Shown here: positions 42,463 through 50,665 of the stretch, piece after piece
Numbering within the stretch: the first letter of the stretch is position 1
How the letters are laid out: the number at the start of each line of letters is the position of its first letter
Source: Eubacterium sp.
GTDB lineage: Bacteria; Bacillota; Clostridia; Lachnospirales; Lachnospiraceae
DNA length: 64,000 bases
Direction of reading: 5' to 3'
Assembly (NCBI GenBank): GCA_017477505.1
Contig: JAFUVQ010000019.1
Coordinates: forward strand, 1-64,000
Program-made: the position numbers and the translations under genes
Notes under the pieces: generated by a model
What the model was told of the DNA's origin: nothing
Database searches by the model: none
The model's input: only the letters and a program-made list of their open reading frames with translations

Positions 42463-44493
42463 ATGTCATTTGAAGATTACGACAGAGCCCTGAAGATGGG
42501 CAAAAAAGCATACAGAAATTCGATTATCAGGGGCGAGTATCCGTACCTTCCCGTGTTGGATGATATCCTTTCGGTGGCTGAGATAAGGGGCGATGTGAAC
42601 CTTGGGCTTGTGGATATTCCGCTGGACCGGGTTGTGGGCACAAGTAACAAGGGACGCACCTATTCATTTGCCAGCAACTTTATGCCTATCCTGGATTTCA
42701 AGACAGAGTTCGGCTCAAAATGGTCCAAACTCTGCGATGCTCATCTGGATGAAGGCATTCATGACCCGATCAAGGTATATGAATATCTTAATTATTTTTA
42801 TGTTGTAGAGGGCAATAAGAGAGTCAGTGTGCTTAAGTATTTTGATGCGGTATCGATTCCGGCCTATGTCACAAGAAAGGTTCCGAAGAAAACGGATGAT
42901 CCGGAGAATGTGATCTATTACGAATTTATGGATTTCAACCGCATTACGAAGGTGAACTTCCTGTGGGTTTCCAAACCGGGAAATTTTGAGAAGATTCTTG
43001 ATCTTACTTATCCTGAGCATAAAGAGGGATGGACAGAGGATGATCTTAAGTACTTCACGGCATTTTATTACAATTTTGCAGCGGCATTTAAGGAGAAGGG
43101 CGGTGAAAAGCTGTCCGATATAACCACGGCCGATGCAATGATCTCATACCTTGAAGTATATGATTATAAGGATGTGGTCAATCAGCTCACCGGCGAGATC
43201 AAGCAGAATATCGCTGCCATATGGCAGGAGTTTGTCATGAATACCGATGAGACTCCGGTGGATATAAATATGAATCCTCCGGAAGAGAAAAAGACTATAC
43301 CGATTTTCTCCCAGCTTTTCAATATGGGGCCGAATGCCGCAAGACCGCTTAACGTTGCATTTTTATATGATAAAGAACCTTCAAGCAGCGGATGGCTTTA
43401 CGGACATGAGCTCGGAAGAAATCACATAAAAGAGGTTTTCGGAGATTCTGTATCTACGCTTAAAGTGACCTGCACAGACACGGGTGATACTGCGGTCGAG
43501 GTCATGGAAGATCTGATTGAAAATGAGGGTACGGAGGTTATCTTCACAACTACCGCCGAACTGATCGATGCCAGCCTTAAGGTTGCGGTCAAGTACCCGA
43601 ATGTTAAGGTCCTGAACTGTTCTATCAATACCCAGCATAGATATATAAGAACTTATGATGCAAGACTTTACGAGGCAAAGTTCCTCTCCGGCATAATCGC
43701 AGGAACGCTTACCGGTACTGATAAACTTGGTTATATGGCTGATTATCCGATATATGAATCGGTTGCGAATATAAATGCATTTGCACTCGGAGCCAAGATG
43801 GTTAATCCGCGTGCCAGGGTCTATCTCAGATGGACTACTATGAAGGATGAGACCAGGCACGGAATCAGGGATGAGTTCTATGCCAACAATGTTGATTATG
43901 TTTCCGATCAGGATATGATCGCACCGGACAGGGCATCCAGAAATTTCGGACTTTACAAGCTTTCCAAGGATGAATCTCTGAATATCGCCATGCCTGCTTA
44001 TAACTGGGGTGCGCTTTACGAGAAGATCATTAATATAATCATAAAAGGACAGTGGAATTCCGGAGAAACAGAGAACCTGGGCAGGGCAGTTAATTACTGG
44101 TGGGGTCTTCCGTCAGGTGTTATCGATATAATTCTTTCGAAAAATGTACCGCAGGGCGTTGCCCGCCTCGTGGAAACCATCAAGACTCTGATGGCGAAGG
44201 AGGAATTCTATCCATTTGAAGGGCTTCTCACAGACCAGAACGGCGAGGTCAGAAATGAGGACGGAAACCGCATGTCCGCCGATGAGGTCATAAGAATGGA
44301 TTGGCTTCTGGACAATGTGGACGGAGAAATCCCGGTAATGTCCATGTTACAGGACAGCGCCAAAACCATAGTTGAGCTGAAAGGTGTAGTGAAGGATGAT
44401 ACATCTTTGGCGGCAGATGGTGCATCCGTTGATAATGCGGACAAGGGAATTGAGGGGGCAAAGGACGGTTCCGGTACAGGAACTATGAATTAG
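42463..44493 (+). CDS. Cytosolic ParB-like/BMP-domain fusion protein
   Basis: A 676-residue protein with no signal peptide. Residues about 90-155 carry YVVEGNKRVSVLKYFDAVSIPAYV, which has the look of a ParB/sulfiredoxin-fold nucleotide-binding motif. From about residue 285 a BMP/PnrA-type periplasmic-binding fold follows: LNVAFLYDKEPSSSGW, ELGRNHIKEVF, EVIFTTTAELIDAS, YEAKFLSGIIAGTLTG and KLGYMADYPIYES. BMP domains normally bind nucleosides outside the cell. The absence of an export signal suggests an intracellular sensor or enzyme instead. Proteins of this build seem common in Lachnospiraceae from memory. AAAGGAG precedes the ATG. A metallophosphoesterase gene follows 25 nt later and may act with it. 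Confidence 0.8.
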   Translation: MSFEDYDRALKMGKKAYRNSIIRGEYPYLPVLDDILSVAEIRGDVNLGLVDIPLDRVVGTSNKGRTYSFASNFMPILDFKTEFGSKWSKLCDAHLDEGIHDPIKVYEYLNYFYVVEGNKRVSVLKYFDAVSIPAYVTRKVPKKTDDPENVIYYEFMDFNRITKVNFLWVSKPGNFEKILDLTYPEHKEGWTEDDLKYFTAFYYNFAAAFKEKGGEKLSDITTADAMISYLEVYDYKDVVNQLTGEIKQNIAAIWQEFVMNTDETPVDINMNPPEEKKTIPIFSQLFNMGPNAARPLNVAFLYDKEPSSSGWLYGHELGRNHIKEVFGDSVSTLKVTCTDTGDTAVEVMEDLIENEGTEVIFTTTAELIDASLKVAVKYPNVKVLNCSINTQHRYIRTYDARLYEAKFLSGIIAGTLTGTDKLGYMADYPIYESVANINAFALGAKMVNPRARVYLRWTTMKDETRHGIRDEFYANNVDYVSDQDMIAPDRASRNFGLYKLSKDESLNIAMPAYNWGALYEKIINIIIKGQWNSGETENLGRAVNYWWGLPSGVIDIILSKNVPQGVARLVETIKTLMAKEEFYPFEGLLTDQNGEVRNEDGNRMSADEVIRMDWLLDNVDGEIPVMSMLQDSAKTIVELKGVVKDDTSLAADGASVDNADKGIEGAKDGSGTGTMN

Positions 44494-44518
44494 ATAGAGT
44501 AAACATCAGGGGAAGACC

Positions 44519-45109
44519 ATGAAGATACTGTTACTGGCTGACATAGAATCTAAATATTATTATGACTTTTTTGAGAAGAGTAAGCTGGATGACATAGATC
44601 TTATCATTTCCGCAGGGGATCTGGAGGCGGACTACCTGTCATTTCTCGCAACCTATGCGAAATGTCCGGTGCTTTATGTGCGGGGAAATCATGATTCGAA
44701 ATACGAAGAGAACCCGCCGGAAGGCTGTATTCCGATCGATGATAAGGTTTATGTATATAAAGGGCTGCGTATCGCAGGACTGGGCGGAAGCATGTGCTAT
44801 AACTATGGCTCGAATCAGTATACTGAGCGGGAGATGTCTGCCCGCATCATGAAGCTGATGCCGAAGATTCTCTGGCACAGGGGCATAGATATTCTTGTGA
44901 CACATGCCCCGGCGCTGAACCTGAATGATGGTGACGATCTGCCTCATCGCGGCTTCAAATGTTTCGTCCGTCTTATCGACCGCTTCTCGCCTAAAATGTT
45001 CATTCACGGTCATGTGCATATGAATTACGGACGGCAGTATAAGAGAGTGGATAAGTACAAGAATACTACGGTCATAAATGCTTATGAGAAGTATGTGGTT
45101 GAGATATAG
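44519..45109 (+). CDS. Metallophosphoesterase (calcineurin-like)
   Basis: A 196-residue phosphoesterase of the YfcE/MJ0936-like group. The metal and catalytic motifs are all visible: LADIES (Asp, with Glu where many have His), SAGDLEADYL, RGNHDSKYE, VTHAP and HGHVHMNYG. The length fits a stand-alone family member. AGGGGAAGA precedes the start. It is 25 nt after the ParB/BMP gene, consistent with an operon. The substrate, possibly a phosphodiester or nucleotide, cannot be read from sequence. Confidence 0.92.
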   Translation: MKILLLADIESKYYYDFFEKSKLDDIDLIISAGDLEADYLSFLATYAKCPVLYVRGNHDSKYEENPPEGCIPIDDKVYVYKGLRIAGLGGSMCYNYGSNQYTEREMSARIMKLMPKILWHRGIDILVTHAPALNLNDGDDLPHRGFKCFVRLIDRFSPKMFIHGHVHMNYGRQYKRVDKYKNTTVINAYEKYVVEI

Positions 45110-45154
45110 CAGAAATCTGCATCAGACGCATATGAATCCCGAACCCAATAGTGT

Positions 45155-45184
45155 TGGCAATAATAAGAGAAATGTGTTAAAATG
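45155..45184 (+). promoter_or_regulatory. Sigma-A-type promoter of citrate synthase
   Basis: TTGGCA at 45155-45160, 18 nt, then TAAAAT at 45179-45184, about 40 nt before the start codon at 45225. Confidence 0.6.
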
Positions 45185-45224
45185 CATTAGTTAATAACCC
45201 ATTAGAAACCGAGGTATATTTTTA

Positions 45225-46580
45225 ATGAATGAATTTGACAGCCTGAAGAAGGTAGTATCCAATTATGTAGATATTTGTCAGAGTTCCGGCAAGATCGACC
45301 AGAATCTCTACACTAAATATGATGTTAAGCGCGGACTCCGTGAGTCAAATGGTAAAGGTGTCCTTACAGGCCTTACCGAGATTTCCGATGTCTGCGGTTT
45401 TAAGAATGAAGGAAATGAAAGAATCCCAATCGAGGGTGAACTTTATTTTCAGGGTTATAATGTTTATCAGCTGGTAGAAGGCTTCAAGGGGACCAAGCAT
45501 GGTTTCGAAGAAACTACATTTCTCCTTCTCTTCGGACGTCTTCCCGATGCTGAAGAACTGAAAGAATTCATGGCTGTTTTGGGTAAGCTTCGTCCGCTTC
45601 CGGATGGTTTCCTCCGTGATGTTATCATGAAAGCACCCAGCCATAATATCATGAATATAATGCAGAAATGCGTGCTGACTCTTTACTCTTATGATGAAGA
45701 TCCGGACAGCCGCGAGGTGGCACAGAACCTTCAGCAGTGCCTTGGCCTTATTGCAAGATTCCCTGTCATTGCTGCTTACGGTTATCAGAGCTACAGACAC
45801 ATTTATAAGGATGCCAGCCTTATAATCCACAGGCCGCTTCCGGAGCTGTCTACAGCAGAAAATATACTCCGTCTTCTCAGACCTAATGCAAAGTATACCG
45901 AGCTTGAGGCTCAGGTTCTCGATATATGCCTTGTGCTTCACGCTGAGCACGGCGGTGGTAACAACTCTACATTTACCACACATGTTATAACATCGACAGG
46001 AACTGATACTTATTCAGCGGTTGCGGGTTCCCTCGGCTCACTGAAAGGACCGCGACACGGTGGTGCAAATATCAAGGTTCAGGAGATGTTCAGCGACCTC
46101 AAGAAGCATGTTAAGGATTGGGAAAATGAAGATGAGCTCCGCGCTTACCTTCAGGGACTTCTCGACAAGAAGGGATTCGACAGGTCAGGTCTTATCTATG
46201 GTATGGGCCATGCGGTTTATTCAAAGTCTGACCCAAGAGCTGTTATCCTTAAGAATTATGCAAAAACACTTTCAGATGCGGAAGGTTTCACCAAGGAATT
46301 CGCTCTTTATGACAGAGTTGAGCGTATAGCTAAGGAACTCATCATGGCCAACAGACCGGTTATGAAGCCTGTATGTGCAAATGTAGATTTTTACAGCGGA
46401 CTTGTTTATACGATACTGAAGATTCCGGGAGAATTCTTCACTCCGATGTTCGCTATTGCACGTATATCCGGATGGTCAGCACATCGTATGGAGGAACTCA
46501 TCAATGATGGCAAGATCATCAGACCTGCATATATGTATGTCGGACACCATCAGGATTATGTGCCGATTGACGAACGCTGA
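45225..46580 (+). CDS. Citrate/2-methylcitrate synthase
   Basis: A 451-residue citrate synthase condensing oxaloacetate with acetyl-CoA. Catalytic His residues are seen in LHAEHGGGNNSTFTTHV and GMGHAVYSKSDPRA. The active-site Asp is likely in ANVDFYSGLVY, and GSLKGPRHGGAN is a family signature. The protein is longer at the N terminus than many citrate synthases. CGAGGT lies upstream, and the promoter at 45155 suggests a single-gene unit. With the malic enzyme nearby it indicates a partial TCA route serving glutamate synthesis, the usual role in fermentative Clostridia. Preference for acetyl- or propionyl-CoA is not determinable here. Confidence 0.93.
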   Translation: MNEFDSLKKVVSNYVDICQSSGKIDQNLYTKYDVKRGLRESNGKGVLTGLTEISDVCGFKNEGNERIPIEGELYFQGYNVYQLVEGFKGTKHGFEETTFLLLFGRLPDAEELKEFMAVLGKLRPLPDGFLRDVIMKAPSHNIMNIMQKCVLTLYSYDEDPDSREVAQNLQQCLGLIARFPVIAAYGYQSYRHIYKDASLIIHRPLPELSTAENILRLLRPNAKYTELEAQVLDICLVLHAEHGGGNNSTFTTHVITSTGTDTYSAVAGSLGSLKGPRHGGANIKVQEMFSDLKKHVKDWENEDELRAYLQGLLDKKGFDRSGLIYGMGHAVYSKSDPRAVILKNYAKTLSDAEGFTKEFALYDRVERIAKELIMANRPVMKPVCANVDFYSGLVYTILKIPGEFFTPMFAIARISGWSAHRMEELINDGKIIRPAYMYVGHHQDYVPIDER

Positions 46581-46672
46581 AAGCGTTGATCCAGTCTGAT
46601 GCCGAAGCTAACCATACTGACCTGATTCCGAAGGAAATACCCTTTACGATAAGGTTAAGAAAAGAGGACAAA

Positions 46673-48556
46673 ATGTCATATACGGCATTATATAGAAAAT
46701 ATCGTCCCGATACTTTTGATGAAGTAAAGGGACAGGAACATATTGTAACCACTATCAGAAATCAGATAAAATTCAACCGTATAGGTCATGCCTATCTCTT
46801 CTGCGGAACACGTGGAACCGGAAAGACCACGGTGGCCAAGCTGCTTGCAAAGGCTGTTAACTGTGAGCATCCAGTGGACGGAAGTCCATGCGAGGAGTGT
46901 GCAAGCTGCAGGGCGATTCAGGCAGGTTCGTCTTTAAATGTGGTTGAGATCGATGCGGCATCCAACAATGGCGTTGATAATATCCGCCAGATAAATGATG
47001 CGGTTCAGTATTCTCCGACTCAGGGGAAATATCTGGTATATATCATAGACGAGGTTCATATGCTGAGTTCGGGGGCTTTCAATGCACTTCTTAAAACCTT
47101 GGAAGAACCGCCGGCATATGTTATATTTATACTTGCAACAACAGAGTCTCACAAGGTTCTTGATACCATCAAGTCACGTTGTCAGAGATTTGATTTCAGA
47201 AGGATTTCCCAGGAGGTTATCCAGGGACGGCTGAAGGATCTTCTCACTCGTGAAGGCATAGCTGCAACAGACGAAGCTATTGCATATATCGCTTCTGCTG
47301 CTGATGGCTCGATGAGAGATTCGCTTTCAATACTTGATCAATGCATATCATTTAACCTTGGAGAAGAACTGACCTATGAGAGGGTTCTTAATACCATAGG
47401 TGCGGTTGATATAGATGTTTATATGAATATCGCTGAAGCGCTCCGCGATGACGATGCAGGGCGCATGCTTGACGAGATTGCCCATATTACCCTGGAGGGG
47501 CGAGACCTCACAAAATTCACTGAGGACTTCGTCTGGTTCTTCAGAAACATGCTTTTCATGAAGCTCTCGAACGGTATTGAGAAGGCTATTGATCTCACTA
47601 AGGAAAATGCAGAGCGTATCAGAACGCTTGGTCAGGACTTTACTGAAACTACATTGATGAGATTTCTTGAAGAACTGCAGGAGCTGACCGCTAAAGTAAG
47701 ACTTTCAAGTATCAAGAGAGTGACTTTGGAGATGGGGCTTATAAAGCTTCTTAAGCCGGAAATGAACGGTGACATCGGAGCGCTGCAAAAACGTGTTGAG
47801 GAACTTGAAAAGAGAGAATTTGTCAGCGCTGATATGCTTGCAGGGATGCAGGGAGCGACCGGTATGACTTCGAATAGTATAGTTGGTTCGGGTGCTTCAG
47901 CAGGAGTAGGTGATACAGACAGGTTAACCGACACTGATACTGCATTAGGTCCGGGGAGTGTATCAAATATGGCTATTAACGATAGTTCAGAACTCGGAGA
48001 AACAGATGGGACTGTAGCAGGAACAGGCACAGCATCATCAACCTCATACAGTAATGGCGAATACACAGACATCGACCTCGCCGAACTGCAGAATCCGCTC
48101 GCAGAGAAGATAAAAGATAAGGTTCATAGGACGCCTGAAGAATATATTAGGGAACGGGTTGAAGAGAAAAAAGCTGAAGCCAGAAAAAACTATGGAGATG
48201 CACTCTACTCAGATATAGAGAATCTTGCCTCACAGTGGAGGACAAAGGTAGTTCCTAAACTGGGTGATCTCTATGAAAAGCAGCTTCAGATGGCAAAGGT
48301 TGTTCCATACAAGGGCGAAACCGGAGATGTGGCACTTCAGATAGTATTTGAGGATGGACTGAAGTCGACGGTTGCGTACAGCTTTATATCGACTCATTTG
48401 GATAAGATATCGGAAGCGGCATCGGACGCCATAGGGAAAAAGGTGGAGGTCACTATTCAGACTCTTTCACAGAACGAAATGCTTGAAAGGGGAGTTCAGT
48501 ATGAATCCCTGGACAGATATATACAGAAGATAGATTTTGAAGTAGAAATAGTTTAA
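46673..48556 (+). CDS. dnaX: DNA polymerase III subunits gamma/tau
   Basis: A 627-residue DnaX, the clamp-loader ATPase. The start at 46673 gives the family N terminus [15 protein letters not shown] and has AAAGAGG upstream; an in-frame ATG at 46586 is not supported. Walker A is GTRGTGKTT near residue 45. The zinc-binding cysteines are in [16 protein letters not shown]. Walker B is [10 protein letters not shown], the SRC finger is IKSRCQRF, and sensor 2 lies near [10 protein letters not shown]. Residues about 400-500 are a Gly/Ser/Thr-rich linker leading to a short tau-type C terminus. The gene is followed by ybaB and recR in the conserved Firmicutes order. Confidence 0.97.
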   Translation: MSYTALYRKYRPDTFDEVKGQEHIVTTIRNQIKFNRIGHAYLFCGTRGTGKTTVAKLLAKAVNCEHPVDGSPCEECASCRAIQAGSSLNVVEIDAASNNGVDNIRQINDAVQYSPTQGKYLVYIIDEVHMLSSGAFNALLKTLEEPPAYVIFILATTESHKVLDTIKSRCQRFDFRRISQEVIQGRLKDLLTREGIAATDEAIAYIASAADGSMRDSLSILDQCISFNLGEELTYERVLNTIGAVDIDVYMNIAEALRDDDAGRMLDEIAHITLEGRDLTKFTEDFVWFFRNMLFMKLSNGIEKAIDLTKENAERIRTLGQDFTETTLMRFLEELQELTAKVRLSSIKRVTLEMGLIKLLKPEMNGDIGALQKRVEELEKREFVSADMLAGMQGATGMTSNSIVGSGASAGVGDTDRLTDTDTALGPGSVSNMAINDSSELGETDGTVAGTGTASSTSYSNGEYTDIDLAELQNPLAEKIKDKVHRTPEEYIRERVEEKKAEARKNYGDALYSDIENLASQWRTKVVPKLGDLYEKQLQMAKVVPYKGETGDVALQIVFEDGLKSTVAYSFISTHLDKISEAASDAIGKKVEVTIQTLSQNEMLERGVQYESLDRYIQKIDFEVEIV

Positions 48557-48572
48557 CGGAGGATTTTATAAA

Positions 48573-48926
48573 ATGGCAAAAAGAGGAGGATATCCCGGAG
48601 GAATGATGCCGGGAAATATGAACAATCTCATGAAGCAGGCTCAGAAGATGCAGAAGCAGGTTGAAGAAACCCAGGCTGCACTTGAGGCAAAGGAATATGA
48701 GGCTTCATCAGGCGGCGGTGTTGTTAAAGTAACTATCAACGGCAAGAAGGAAGTTACAAAGATGACTATAGCTCCTGAAGTGGTTGATCCTGATGATATC
48801 GAAACACTTGAAGAGGTTGTTATGGCAGCTGTAAATGAAGCTATCAGAATGCAGGCTGAGGACGAGCAGCAGCAGATGGGCAAGATTACAGGCGGTCTCG
48901 GCGGATTCGGAGGACTTGGTTTCTAG
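48573..48926 (+). CDS. YbaB/EbfC nucleoid-associated protein
   Basis: A 117-residue member of the YbaB/EbfC family, which binds DNA and coats the nucleoid. The family build is present: a Met/Gln-rich first helix ([17 protein letters not shown]), the sheet segment [20 protein letters not shown], and a C-terminal helix ending in a Gly-rich tail. A strong CGGAGGA site precedes the ATG. It lies between dnaX and recR, with the recR start one base beyond its stop, so translation is probably coupled. Confidence 0.95.
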   Translation: MAKRGGYPGGMMPGNMNNLMKQAQKMQKQVEETQAALEAKEYEASSGGGVVKVTINGKKEVTKMTIAPEVVDPDDIETLEEVVMAAVNEAIRMQAEDEQQQMGKITGGLGGFGGLGF

Positions 48927-48927
48927 T

Positions 48928-49527
48928 ATGGAAGTATACGGAGGAGAAGTCACAAGGCTCATAGAGGAATTGTCACGGCTTCCGGGTATAGGCGGCAAAA
49001 CAGCGCAGCGCCTTGCATTTCACATCGTCAATATGCCTGAGGAGAGGGCTATGGCTCTTTCTGAAGCTATATCAAAGGCGAAGAAGAATATCAAATACTG
49101 CAAGACCTGCTGCACAGTCACAGACAAGGAAGAATGTCCTATCTGCGCATCTCCTGCAAGAAATCACAGCACGATCATGGTGGTTGAAACTCCCAGAGAG
49201 CTTGCCGCATATGAACGTGTCGGAAAGTATGAGGGCGTGTACCATGTGCTTCATGGTGTTATCAATCCGGCGGCCGGTATCGGGCCGAATGACATAAGGC
49301 TGAAAGAACTCATAGAACGTCTTAAGGGTGAGGATGTGAAAGAGGTCATAGTTGCCACGAATTCCAGCGTGGAAGGTGAGGCTACGGCGATGTATATCTC
49401 CAAGCTTCTGAAACCGGCAGGAATACTGGTTACTAGAATTGCTACAGGGATTCCTGTAGGCGGCGACCTGGAAAATATAGATGAGATCACACTTCTAAGG
49501 GCGCTGGACGGAAGAACTGATCTTTGA
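48928..49527 (+). CDS. recR: Recombination protein RecR
   Basis: A 199-residue RecR, acting with RecO and RecF to load RecA at gaps. The HhH motif is [16 protein letters not shown]. The zinc finger is [16 protein letters not shown]. The Toprim domain begins at [15 protein letters not shown], and the C terminus has [21 protein letters not shown] 48928 gives the normal length; a longer in-frame reading that overlaps ybaB is not needed. GGAGGA inside the end of ybaB may serve as ribosome site. Confidence 0.97.
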   Translation: MEVYGGEVTRLIEELSRLPGIGGKTAQRLAFHIVNMPEERAMALSEAISKAKKNIKYCKTCCTVTDKEECPICASPARNHSTIMVVETPRELAAYERVGKYEGVYHVLHGVINPAAGIGPNDIRLKELIERLKGEDVKEVIVATNSSVEGEATAMYISKLLKPAGILVTRIATGIPVGGDLENIDEITLLRALDGRTDL

Positions 49528-49581
49528 TTCAGTTAAAGTTGAAGGTGTTTACATATTGACATTGCTAAAGGAGGGTTACAA

Positions 49582-50652
49582 ATGAAGAGAATCGGAATGC
49601 TTACCAGCGGCGGCGACTGCCAGGCACTGAATGCAACAATGAGGGGAACAGTTAAAGGCCTTCAGAATCTTTTTGGTGAAGTTGAGATATACGGCTTTAT
49701 CGATGGATACAAGGGACTTGTTTACGGCAATTATAAGAAGCTTAAGCCGGAGGATTTCAGCGGGCTTCTCGCAAAGGGCGGTACTATTCTCGGTACATCA
49801 AGAATGCCTTTCAAGGAGATTGACAATCCTATGCCGGACGGAACAGAGAAAGTTCCTGCAATGAAGAAGACATATAAGGATCTTAAGCTTGATGCACTTG
49901 TAGTTCTCGGTGGAAACGGCTCACAGAAGACTGCTTATCGTCTTTCACAGGAAGGCCTTAATGTTATAGGACTTCCTAAGACTATCGATAATGATATCTA
50001 TGGAACGGATTATACATTCGGTTTCCAGAGCGCTATCGATGTTGCAACACATGCCATCGACTGCATTTATACAACAGCTGAATCTCACAGCCGTATCTTC
50101 GTTATGGAGATAATGGGTCACAAGGTTGGCTGGATCACACTTTATGCCGGCATCGCAGGCGGCGCTGATGTTATCCTTCTTCCTGAGATTCCTTATGATA
50201 TCAAGAAGGTTTATAAGGCAGTTGAAAAGAGAGTGAAAGAGAAGCATTTCGCTATCATCTGCGTTGCAGAAGGTGCAATTTCCAAGGAGGTTGCAAAGCT
50301 TCCTAAGAAGGAGAGAAAGGCCAAGATGCTTGAACGTACATCTCCTTCGGTTGCATATGATATAGCAGATCTTATGAGAGAAAAATTTGACAGTGACATC
50401 AGAGTTGCTATTCCGGGACATACACAGAGAGGTGGAGCGCCTGATGCATATGACAGATTCATTTCTTCCAGATTCGGCGCACTTGCCGCAGAACTGATCA
50501 AGGCTAAGGATTTTGGAAAGCTTGTTGTTCTTCGTAATAATGAGGTTGTTGCTATTCCTATGGAAGAATCAGCAGGCAAGCTTAAATATGTTGAAGTTGA
50601 TAACCAGGCTATTGCAAATGCAAAGACACTGGGAATCTGTTTTGGTGATTAG
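49582..50652 (+). CDS. 6-phosphofructokinase
   Basis: A 356-residue phosphofructokinase phosphorylating fructose 6-phosphate. Recognised motifs are MLTSGGDCQALNA, LGTSR, VVLGGNGSQKTA, GLPKTIDNDIYGTD, EIMGHKVGW and PGHTQRGG. At the position corresponding to E. coli residue 104 it has Gly, which favours ATP. At the position of residue 124 it has Lys, typical of pyrophosphate enzymes. The metal-contacting Asp of GGDG is Asn. This combination resembles the mixed group III enzymes, some of which use ATP. AAAGGAGGG precedes the ATG. I call it PFK without fixing the phosphoryl donor. Confidence 0.93.
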   Translation: MKRIGMLTSGGDCQALNATMRGTVKGLQNLFGEVEIYGFIDGYKGLVYGNYKKLKPEDFSGLLAKGGTILGTSRMPFKEIDNPMPDGTEKVPAMKKTYKDLKLDALVVLGGNGSQKTAYRLSQEGLNVIGLPKTIDNDIYGTDYTFGFQSAIDVATHAIDCIYTTAESHSRIFVMEIMGHKVGWITLYAGIAGGADVILLPEIPYDIKKVYKAVEKRVKEKHFAIICVAEGAISKEVAKLPKKERKAKMLERTSPSVAYDIADLMREKFDSDIRVAIPGHTQRGGAPDAYDRFISSRFGALAAELIKAKDFGKLVVLRNNEVVAIPMEESAGKLKYVEVDNQAIANAKTLGICFGD

Positions 50653-50665
50653 TAAAGAGTAACTG

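Noticed and set aside
46581-46672. Small RNA such as SRP RNA upstream of dnaX
   Set aside because: The 92-nt gap shows no conserved SRP-like GNRA hairpin or promoter/terminator pair.
48150-48200. Programmed frameshift site for a short DnaX form
   Set aside because: An A6G run occurs (GAGAAAAAAGCT), but the zero-frame codons are AAA AAA GCT, not the classical A-AAA-AAG, and no stimulatory hairpin is evident.
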